A DNA stretch of 64,000 nucleotides from CAVZAB01 sp963773155 (GTDB lineage Bacteria; Pseudomonadota; Alphaproteobacteria; Rhizobiales; Beijerinckiaceae), in assembly GCA_963773155.1 (NCBI GenBank), contig CAVZAB010000008.1:1-64000 (forward strand). Direction: 5' to 3'. Numbering within the stretch: position 1 is the stretch's first letter; each line of letters begins with the position of its first letter. Of the stretch, positions 1 through 7,063 are shown in pieces. A program made the translations under genes and the position numbers. The notes beneath the pieces are model-generated. The model saw nothing but the letters and a program-made list of their open reading frames with translations, made no database searches and was not told where the DNA came from.

Positions 1-114
1 TTTCCGCGAATGCAACCGAGCAGTTCGCCCTCAGCCGCAGCCGGTCGGCCCCAGCTTGTGCAAGCTGGCGCTGCCGTCTAGAAACCCGCCGACCTCGCTC
101 AGTGGGACCCCTTG
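1..114. other. Window edge, no supported gene
   Basis: This is the first stretch before the YbaK-type gene. All three forward frames are open for only 26 to about 70 codons from the window edge and none resembles a family I recognise. It may hold the 3' end of an upstream gene plus the leader of the next one, but nothing more can be supported. Confidence 0.3.
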
Positions 115-629
115 ATGCAGACCGAACCAGAGCTCCTGGCTTTTTTGGCGACGCTCGACATTGCCGTCGAGATAATCGACCATCCGCCAGCTTTTACCGT
201 GGCGGAAGCCAGATCCCTGCGCGGCGCCATCCCGGGGGCGCATAGCAAGACCTTTTCGTCAAAGACAAGAAGGGGCGGATTTTTCTTCTGGTCGCCCGCG
301 AATCCGCAGTCCTCGATCTGAAGCGCGTCCATGAAAAAATCGGAGCGCAAGGCCGGGTTTCATTCGGCTCGGCCGATTTGCTCGGGACCCTGTTCGGTGT
401 GAAGCCCGGTTCGGTGACCCCGTTTGGGGCGATTAACGACAAGGAACGGCAGGTCACGATCGTTCTGGAAAAGGAATTGATGGACCATGAGCGGCTGAAT
501 TTTCATCCTCTGGTCAACACCCGGACGATCGGGCTTTCCCGCGCCGGCTTCCTGAAATTCCTGGCGGCGACCGGGCACGAGCCAATGATCGTCTCGCTCA
601 GCGAGGATGGGTTGAACCGTAATCCTTGA
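115..629 (+). CDS. Prolyl-tRNA deacylase, YbaK/ProX family (one frameshift)
   Basis: The YbaK/ProRS-associated domain hydrolyses mischarged aminoacyl-tRNAs, typically Ala-tRNA(Pro), in the cytosol. The frame from ATG 115 gives the N-terminal motifs DHPPAFTV and PGAHSK. The rest of the domain (LLGTLFGVKPGSVTPFGA, then LVNTRTIGLS) lies in another forward frame to the stop at 627-629. The coordinates require a loss of one base, probably near 250, where the family has a lysine-asparagine-leucine-phenylalanine stretch. A TTG at 112 is an alternative start. After correction the protein is about 171 residues, normal for the stand-alone family. A thioredoxin gene follows on the same strand. A sequencing error is more likely than a real pseudogene because residues on both sides are well conserved. 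Confidence 0.8.
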
Positions 630-724
630 AGAGCCGGGCTTTGCCAATAGGAGCCGAAACCACCATATTATGCCGGAGACGGGAAATTGCCGACCTCGCG
701 TCGGCGCCGAAAGTGGGGACGATT

Positions 725-1639
725 ATGGATCAGACGGGTCAAGCAGGCATGTCGGGCGGTTCGCTGCCGGCGGGCGACCTGATTAAAGATACGACGACCG
801 CCGGATTCCGCCAGGACGTCATTGCGGAATCGGCCAAGCAGCCGGTTTTGGTCGATTTCTGGGCGCCCTGGTGCGGTCCCTGCAAGCAATTGACCCCGAT
901 CATTGAAAAGGCGGTGCGCCAGGCGGAAGGCAAGGTCAAACTCGTCAAGATGAACATCGACGATCATCCGCAGATCGCCGGCCAATTGGGCATCCAGTCG
1001 ATCCCGGCCGTGATCGCCTTCCAGAAGGGACAGCCGGTCGACGGGTTCATGGGCGCGCTGCCAGAAAGCCAAGTCAAGGGTTTCATCGAACGCCTGGTCG
1101 GGCCGCTCGGCGATGCCGTCCAGGCCATGCTGGAAGAGGCCGAGGCCGCCGCGGCGCAGGGTGATTTGCACGGCGCTGGCGAATTATACGCCGCTGTTCT
1201 CGCCCAGCAGACTACCAATCTGCGGGCCATTGGCGGCTCTGCCCGTCTGCAGGTCGCGATGGGCCAGCTCGAACAGGCGCGCGGGCTTTTGGCCCTTGTT
1301 CCCGAAGGCCAGGCCAACGATCCGGCGATTACCGCCGCCAGGGCCGCGCTGGATCTTGCTGAACACGCTGCATCGCTCGGCGATCTCGCCGGGCTTGAAA
1401 ATGCAGTCGCCAAAAACCCGATGGATCACCAGGCCCGCTTCGATCTCGCGGTGGCTTTGAACGCCAGCGGGGCCAGAGACGCGGCGGCCGAGCACCTACT
1501 TGAAATCGTCAAGCGGGACCGTAAATGGGAAGATGATGGCGCCCGCAAGAAGCTCGTTCAACTGTTTGAGGCGTGGGGTCCGATGGATGAAGCAGCTATT
1601 GCGGCGCGGCGCAGGCTTTCGGCTTTGCTGTTCTCTTAA
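725..1639 (+). CDS. cnoX: Thioredoxin-TPR co-chaperone (CnoX/YbbN type)
   Basis: This is a 304-residue two-domain protein. The thioredoxin fold carries a full redox motif WCGPC at residues 49-53, and the C-terminal half is alanine-rich and helical, as in the TPR region of CnoX. The family binds unfolded, hypochlorite-stressed proteins and passes them to GroEL or DnaK; the intact CxxC suggests a redox-active version like that described in Caulobacter. ATG 725 is chosen because a GGGGA ribosome-binding site sits just upstream; the frame is open further upstream to 626, overlapping the previous gene. A Lon-N-domain gene and a Trm112-like gene follow on the same strand, suggesting one transcript. 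Confidence 0.85.
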   Translation: MDQTGQAGMSGGSLPAGDLIKDTTTAGFRQDVIAESAKQPVLVDFWAPWCGPCKQLTPIIEKAVRQAEGKVKLVKMNIDDHPQIAGQLGIQSIPAVIAFQKGQPVDGFMGALPESQVKGFIERLVGPLGDAVQAMLEEAEAAAAQGDLHGAGELYAAVLAQQTTNLRAIGGSARLQVAMGQLEQARGLLALVPEGQANDPAITAARAALDLAEHAASLGDLAGLENAVAKNPMDHQARFDLAVALNASGARDAAAEHLLEIVKRDRKWEDDGARKKLVQLFEAWGPMDEAAIAARRRLSALLFS

Positions 1640-1693
1640 GGTCGGGCAATTGGTCAGGGTATCGGCCGAAGCGGGGCAGGACGGGAGCATCGC

Positions 1694-2362
1694 ATGAGCG
1701 TCAACAAACCCTATATGCGGCCCGAGGAATTGCCTTCGGTCATTGCAATCTTTCCGCTCTCGGGGGTGCTGCTCCTGCCGCGCAGCGAATTGCCGCTGAC
1801 CATATTCGAGCCGCGCTACATGGCGATGATCGACGACGCCTTGATGGCGCAGAGGATCATCGGCATTATTCAGCCCGAAGGCGGCGGCGCCGATGGCAAG
1901 TCTGCGGCCCGGCTGTGCCAGGTTGGCTGCGCCGGCAAAATCACGCAATTTGCCGAGACCGGTGATGGCCGCTACATCATCTCGTTGACCGGCATCGCCC
2001 GCTTCCGGGTGGTGCAGGAATTGACGGTTCTAACCGCCTATCGTCAATGCGAAGTGGATTTGACGGCTTTTGCCCGGGATTTCGTGCCGAGGGCCGGCGA
2101 GAATGAGGTCAACCGCGCCGAAGTCCTGCGGACCTTGCGGGAATTCGCCAAGGCCAATAGTTTGAAGATCGATTGGAAGGGCATCGAGAACACGCCCAAC
2201 GAGCCGCTGGTCAATGAATTGTCGATGCTGAGCCCGTTCGGTCCGCGCGAGAAGCAGGCGCTGCTCGAGGCTAAGGATTTGCGCTACCGCGCCGAAGTCC
2301 TGGTCGCCATGACCGAGATCGAATTGGCGCGCGGGAGTGCCTCGGATCAATCGTTGCAATGA
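1694..2362 (+). CDS. Lon N-terminal substrate-binding domain protein (stand-alone)
   Basis: This 222-residue protein consists of the Lon protease N-terminal (PUA-like) domain alone, without AAA+ or protease domains. It begins with the characteristic IFPLSGVLLLPRSELPLTIF and FEPRY segments, followed by the family's ISLTGIARF strand. Stand-alone LON-domain proteins are common in alphaproteobacteria, and a role in recognising unfolded polypeptides is inferred from the Lon domain, not proven. It lies 54 bases after the CnoX-type gene and 15 bases before the Trm112-like gene, so a protein-quality-control transcript is plausible. Confidence 0.85.
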   Translation: MSVNKPYMRPEELPSVIAIFPLSGVLLLPRSELPLTIFEPRYMAMIDDALMAQRIIGIIQPEGGGADGKSAARLCQVGCAGKITQFAETGDGRYIISLTGIARFRVVQELTVLTAYRQCEVDLTAFARDFVPRAGENEVNRAEVLRTLREFAKANSLKIDWKGIENTPNEPLVNELSMLSPFGPREKQALLEAKDLRYRAEVLVAMTEIELARGSASDQSLQ

Positions 2363-2377
2363 GGGGACGCGAGGGAC

Positions 2378-2602
2378 ATGGCGGACGAACCCAAAGCTGA
2401 GCCGGGCGAAACTTCCCGCCACGAGGTCTCGCGGATCGATCCGCGACTCCTGGAAATCCTGGTTTGCCCCTTGACGAAATCGAGCCTCGATTACGATGCG
2501 GCGCGCCAGGAACTGGTGTCGCGGGCCGCCCGTCTCGCCTATCCGATCCGCGACGGTATCCCGATCATGCTGCCGGAAGAAGCTCGGCCGCTCGAAGATT
2601 GA
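2378..2602 (+). CDS. Trm112 family protein (YcaR-like)
   Basis: This small protein of 74 residues has the core ILVCPLTKSSL then RLAYPIRDGIPIMLPEEAR, the signature of the Trm112/YcaR family. The usual second cysteine of the zinc knuckle (CPxC) is replaced, since only one Cys is present (CPLT), as in many bacterial members. Eukaryotic Trm112 activates methyltransferases; a comparable partner role in bacteria is inference. The ATG at 2378 has GAGGGA just upstream. The stop codon is followed immediately by the convergent stop of the UbiH-type gene, so the two genes end back to back with no spacer. Confidence 0.85.
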   Translation: MADEPKAEPGETSRHEVSRIDPRLLEILVCPLTKSSLDYDAARQELVSRAARLAYPIRDGIPIMLPEEARPLED

Positions 2603-3830
2603 TCAGACCAGTTCGCCGCGCAGCAATTTGGCGTCGGCGCCGCCGAGGCCGGCGGCCTTGCGGATCAAGCCAGCCTTGAGACTCGGCAGCCGATCGACGA
2701 GGCCGAGACCGAGATCGCGCAAGAGCCGCAAGGCCATCGCGTCGTTTGAGAAGAACCGGTTCAGCATGTCGGTCGTGGCGGCCATCGCGAGTGTGTCGAA
2801 TCGCCGGGCCTGCTCGTAGCGGCGCAGCGCGCTCGCGGCACCGGGGTCGAGGCCGAGCCGCAGCTGTTCGGCCAGGCATTGGGCGAGCGCTGCGACGTCG
2901 CGCAGGCCGAGATTGAGCCCCTGACCGGCAATCGGATGAATGGTATGCGCGCTGTCGCCAACAAGCGCGAGGCGCAAGGCGACGAAGCGGCGGGCAAGGT
3001 GCAGGCCCAGCGGAAAAGCGCGCGGCTGGTCGAGCACCTCGATGGCGCCGAGACGATGCTGGAAGCGTCGCTCCAATTCGCCGAGAAACGCGGCGCTGTC
3101 GAGACCGACCAGCCACGCCGCCTCGGCCCGGCGTTCGGTCCACACGATCGAGGAGCGCCGATGACGCAGGGGCAGGATGGCAAAGGGACCAGGGGGAAGA
3201 AAGTGTTCCTCGGCCCGCCCGCCATGATCGCGCTCATGACCGATCGTCGCGACGATTCCCGCCTGATCATAGTCAAAGCCGACGCTGGCAATCCCGGCGC
3301 TCTCGCGGAGCGGCGAGTCGCGCCCGTCGGCGGCGACCACAACGGCAGTTACACAGACGCCGTGCTCGCCGAGGCGCAGGGTCACCGCCGAATCCGTTGC
3401 GACAAAATCGCTGACCGTCGCTGCCACGCAATCGACGCCCTGGTCACGGCAGCTTGCCTCGAGCGCATCGGCCAGCGCGTCGTTCGGGACCATGTGAGCA
3501 AACGGCTGGCCCGGCTCCAGTTCGCCGGCGAAGTTCAAAAAGATCGGCCGGACCGGGTCGAGAATGCGGAAATCGGTGACAATCATCTCGGAGATCGGCT
3601 GAGCCTCGGCCTCGATTTTCTGCCAGACGCCGATCGCGCCAAGCATACGGCGTGGACCCGCCGTAATGGCAGAGGCCCGGCCGGGACTACGCCGGTGGCC
3701 GAAATCGGGGTCGCAAACGCTAATCGCAAGATCGCTGCCGAGAACTCCTCTTGAGGACGGCCGCCAAGGCGAGACCAATAATCCCGCCGCCGGCGACCAC
3801 AATATCGCGCCGCGAGCCTGTCGCAATCAT
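2603..3830 (-). CDS. UbiH/UbiF-family FAD hydroxylase (one frameshift at a GANTC site)
   Basis: This is a flavoprotein monooxygenase of the ubiquinone-ring hydroxylase family. The N-terminal dinucleotide motif VVAGGGIIGLALA follows ATG 3830; the remaining protein, including PFAHMVPN and the FAD/ribityl motif GDSAHTIHPIAGQG, lies one frame away. The coordinates require one extra base. Reading GAACTC at 3742-3747 as GACTC restores a continuous protein of about 408 residues across the junction (LKRSLGSDLAISVCDPD). Ubiquinone hydroxylation at the membrane is the expected role; which ring position is oxidised cannot be told from sequence. tesB is divergent, sharing a 92-base promoter region. Confidence 0.82.
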
Positions 3831-3922
3831 GCCGTCGTTTCCTCGCCGTTGGTTGCACGCCCTTGACAAAATAGCCGCCAACCAATGGGCTGCGAGCCTA
3901 GCGCCCTGTCGGAAATATTGCC

Positions 3923-4799
3923 ATGTCCAGTGCGGTTGCCGATCTGTTGACCATACTCGATCTGGAACGGATCGAACTCAACATCTTCCGCGGGTCGAGC
4001 CCGCAGGTCGGCTGGCAGCGCGTCTTCGGCGGGCTGGTCATCGCTCAGGCCCTGGTTGCCGCAAGCCGGACGGTCGCCGAGCGCGCGCCGCATTCGCTGC
4101 ATGCCTATTTCCTGCTGCCGCGGCGATCCTTCCGTACCGATCATCTATGAAGTCGACCGGATCCGCGACGGCAAGAGCTTCGCGACCAGGCGCTGTGTTG
4201 CGATTCAGAACGGGCGGGCGATTTTCTCGCTCTCCGCCTCTTTCCAGCGCGAGGAAGCGGGGCTTGACCATTTCGTCGCAATGCCGGACGTACCCGATCC
4301 GGAAGATCTGCCGAGCGAACGCGAAATCCGCGAGCGCTTCGCGCCGATCATGCCGGAACCGATGCGCCGCTATTTCTCGCGCGAGCGACCCATCGAATTG
4401 CGGCCGGTCGATCTCAGCCGCTATTACGCGGCGAAGTCTCCGGCCCCGGAGCCAGTGCAAAATATCTGGGTCCGGGCTTCGGCAGCGCTGCCCGACGATC
4501 CGGCCATCCACCGGGCGGTGCTCGCCTATCTGTCCGACATGACGCTCCTCGACACGGCACTGATCGCGCACGGCCGCTCGATCTTTGAAGCGGAATTGCA
4601 GCTGGCAAGTCTCGATCATTCGCTCTGGTTCCATCGCCCCTTCCGAGCCGATGAATGGCTCCTTTATGCGCAGGACAGTCCCAACACGTCGGGCGCGCGC
4701 GGCCTGACGCGCGGCAAGATCTATTCGCGTCACGGCGAACTCGTCGCCTCGATCGCCCAGGAAGGGCTGATCCGTGAACGGCGCCTGATTAAAGAATAG
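3923..4799 (+). CDS. tesB: Acyl-CoA thioesterase II (one frameshift)
   Basis: This is a double-hotdog thioesterase hydrolysing medium- and long-chain acyl-CoAs. The N-terminal part (LERIELNIFRG, GWQRVFGGLVIAQAL, HSLHAYFL) reads from ATG 3923. The rest (DPSVPIIYEVDRIRDGKSF, SLDHSLWFHRPFRADEWLLY) is one base out of phase to the stop at 4797-4799. The extra base lies near 4121-4125, where the family reads leucine-proline-glycine-aspartate-proline-serine. The corrected length is about 291 residues, normal for TesB. Residues on both sides are well conserved, so a sequence error is likely. Confidence 0.83.
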
Positions 4800-4801
4800 G
4801 C

Positions 4802-4819
4802 GTGATTTATTCAAATCAC
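4802..4819 (+). terminator. AT-rich hairpin just after tesB
   Basis: A perfect 7-base inverted repeat (GTGATTT, loop ATTC, AAATCAC) starts two bases after the tesB stop. There is no T-run, so termination is only possible; it could instead be an operator in the glnK leader region. Confidence 0.3.
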
Positions 4820-4858
4820 TCAAAGCGCTGCCTATTAAATAATCATGTAAATTCTGGG

Positions 4859-4877
4859 CGGCCCGGGGCCCGGGCCG
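4859..4877 (+). terminator. GC-rich hairpin between tesB and glnK
   Basis: A perfect 8-base stem (CGGCCCGG / CCGGGCCG) with a 3-base loop is followed by a moderately T-rich stretch. It may be the real transcription end of tesB, upstream of the glnK promoter. Confidence 0.35.
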
Positions 4878-4931
4878 ATGATCCCTATTCTTTGTCTTGG
4901 ATTTCCAGGGCGTTGGGGTGCTGACGCCAAC

Positions 4932-4947
4932 TGGCACAGGGATTGAT
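4932..4947 (+). promoter_or_regulatory. Sigma-54 (-24/-12) promoter for glnK-amtB
   Basis: The sequence TGGCACAGGGATTGAT matches the RpoN consensus TGGCAC-N5-TTGCA closely. GG of the -24 element is at 4933-4934, followed by the required 10-base spacing, but the -12 element has GA instead of GC. It lies about 110 bases upstream of the glnK ATG. PII-ammonium transporter operons are classically NtrC/RpoN controlled, so placement supports the call. No clear NtrC dyad was recognised upstream. Confidence 0.55.
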
Positions 4948-5056
4948 AGGGAGGGTCGAGCTGGAGCGGCGCTTGCCACGCGGCTCGGCGTCAATATGCG
5001 GCCGCGATCGCAGATCTGGCACTGCGCCGGCCCGGATCAAGCGGGGACCAATCGAC

Positions 5057-5395
5057 ATGAAAATCGTGATGGCGATCATCAAGCCGTTCAAGCTGGAGGA
5101 GGTGCGCGACGCGCTGACCGCGATCGGCGTGCACGGACTGACGGTGACCGAGGTGAAGGGCTACGGCCGCCAGAAGGGACATACGGAGATCTACCGCGGC
5201 GCCGAATATGCGGTGAGCTTCCTGCCCAAGTTGAAGATCGAAGTGGCGGTCGCCGCCGACCTCGTCGACAAGGTCATCGACGCGATCATCGCGGCCGCGC
5301 GCACCGGCCAGATCGGCGACGGCAAGATCTTCGTCACTTCGATCGAACAGGCGGTGCGCATCCGCACCGGCGAAACCGACACCGACGCGCTCTGA
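5057..5395 (+). CDS. glnK: PII nitrogen regulatory protein GlnK
   Basis: This 112-residue protein has exact PII length. The T-loop contains Tyr51, the uridylylation site, in the context TEIYRGAEY, and the C-terminal signature GKIFVTSIEQAVRIRTGE contacts ATP and 2-oxoglutarate. PII trimers sense nitrogen and energy status; the copy next to amtB normally blocks the transporter when ammonium is plentiful, hence GlnK rather than GlnB. ATG 5057 gives the standard MKIVMAIIKPFKL start; the frame continues upstream to 4943 but without family similarity. A sigma-54-type promoter lies upstream and amtB starts 30 bases downstream. Confidence 0.95.
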   Translation: MKIVMAIIKPFKLEEVRDALTAIGVHGLTVTEVKGYGRQKGHTEIYRGAEYAVSFLPKLKIEVAVAADLVDKVIDAIIAAARTGQIGDGKIFVTSIEQAVRIRTGETDTDAL

Positions 5396-5425
5396 GCCCG
5401 CCCGCAGATCAACAGGAGTTTGCCA

Positions 5426-6892
5426 ATGACTATCGTTCCTTTCGCAAGGCCGGGCTTGCCGGCCTTGCCCTTTATCCCTTGCTCATCGCGGCAGCCCAGG
5501 CCGCCGCCGCGCCGGTGCCCAACAAGGGCGACACGCCTGGATGCTGATCTCCACCGTCGCTCGTTCTGATGATGTCGGTCCCGGGCCTCGCTCTGTTCTA
5601 CGGCGGTCTGGTCCGCACCAAGAACATGCTGTCGGTGCTGACCCAGGTCTTCGCGATCGTCTCGCTCGTCGCCATCATTTGGGTCGTCTACGGCTATTCG
5701 CTGGCCTCGGCGGCGGCACGGTCCTGCAACGACTATGTCGGCGGCTTCTCCAAGGCCTTCCTGAAAGGCGTCGCGCCGACGCGAATGTGCCGACCTTCTC
5801 GAACGGGGTCGTCATCCCCGAACTCGTCTACATGGCCTTCCAGATGACCTTCGCCTGCATCACGCCGGCCCTGATCGTCGGCGCCTTCGCCGAGCGCATC
5901 AAGTTCTCTGCCGTGGTGCTTTTCGTGCTGCTCTGGGTGACGTTCATCTATTTCCCGATCGCCCACATGGTCTGGTACGGGGCCGGGCCCGACGCCATCG
6001 CTGCGGCGCCAAGGATTGGCGGCGGCGGCAGCGACGAGGCCAAGAAACTGGCGCAGGCCAAGCTCGACGGGGTCACCGCAGACGCCGGATGGCTCGATCA
6101 GGTCGGCGCGCTCGACTTCGCCGGCGGCACCGTCGTGCACATCAATGCCGGTATCGCCGGGCTCGTCGGCGCGCTGATGCTCGGCAAGCGCATCGGCTAT
6201 CGGCAAGGAGCCGATGGCTCCGCATTCGCTGACCATGACGATGATCGGCGCCTCGCTGCTGTGGGTCGGCTGGTTCGGCTTCAACGCCGGATCCAACCTC
6301 GAGGCCAACGGCACGACGGCGCTCGCCTTCGTCAACACCTTCGTCGCCACGGCGGCCGCCGCCCTTGTCCTGGCTGTTCGTCGAATGGGCCGCCAAGGGC
6401 AAGCCCTCGCTGCTCGGCATCGCTTCGGGCGCGGTCGCTGGCCTCGTCGCGGTGACGCCCGCTTCCGGCTTCGCCGGCCCGATGGGCTCGATCGTGCTCG
6501 GTCTCGTCGTCGGCGCCGATCTGCTTCTTCTTCGTCTCGACGGTGAAGAACAAGATCGGCTACGACGATGCGCTCGATGTGTTCGGCGTGCATTGCGTCG
6601 GCGGCATCGTCGGTGCGCTCGCCACCGGCATCCTCGTCGCCCCCTCTCTCGGCGGCGTCGGCATAACCGACTACACGCAATTTCGAGCGCGATCATGACG
6701 GCACCTACGACATGGCGAGCCAGTTGCTGGCGCAGGTCAAGGCGGTCCTGTCGACTCTGGTCTGGTCGGGCGTCGGCTCGGCGATCCTCTACAAGATCGT
6801 CGATCTCGATCGTCGGTCTGCGGGTTGCACCCGACAAGGAGCGCGAAGGTCTCGATGTCGCCGAGCACGGCGAGCGGGCCTACAATTACTGA
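5426..6892 (+). pseudogene. amtB: Ammonium transporter AmtB, broken by 11 apparent indels
   Basis: Pieces of a complete Amt channel are spread across all three forward frames: SVPGLALFYGGLVRTKNML, MAFQMTFACITPALIVGAFA, GGTVVHINAGIAGLVGALM, LLWVGWFGFNAGSNLEANG, SLLGIASGAVAGLVAVTPAS and a C-terminus ending DVAEHGERAYNY. I place single-base losses near 5441, 5536, 5707 and 5775, and single-base gains near 5559, 5727, 6201, 6366, 6518, 6678 and 6808. The net change is a multiple of three, and start and stop share a frame. The corrected protein would be about 487 residues, with conserved transport residues. Such dense indels with little amino-acid decay are unlike an old pseudogene and suggest a local consensus problem, for example collapsed paralogues. 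Confidence 0.85.
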
Positions 6893-6915
6893 GCTGGTCC
6901 GAGGGACTGACGGAG

Positions 6916-6939
6916 CAGCGGCGCCTGACAGCGCCGCTG
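6916..6939 (+). terminator. Hairpin after amtB
   Basis: A perfect 9-base stem (CAGCGGCGC, loop CTGACA, GCGCCGCTG) lies 24 bases after the amtB stop and before the ftsK promoter region. It has no T-run, so it is a terminator candidate rather than a textbook case. Confidence 0.5.
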
Positions 6940-6964
6940 CCGAGCGACAGATTGATCGCAAAAG

Positions 6965-6980
6965 TTAATTGGCCATTAAC
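6965..6980 (+). promoter_or_regulatory. CtrA-binding box upstream of ftsK
   Basis: The sequence TTAATTGGCCATTAAC is an exact full CtrA site, TTAA-N7-TTAAC. It lies 84 bases before the ftsK ATG. CtrA is the cell-cycle master regulator of alphaproteobacteria and controls many division genes, so cell-cycle control of this ftsK is inferred. Confidence 0.6.
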
Positions 6981-7063
6981 CCTACCCCCCTAGTTTTGCG
7001 GCATGATCGGGAGCGTCCGTCTCGCAACTGGATGGTACGCGAGCGCGGTGCAACGGGTGGGAC

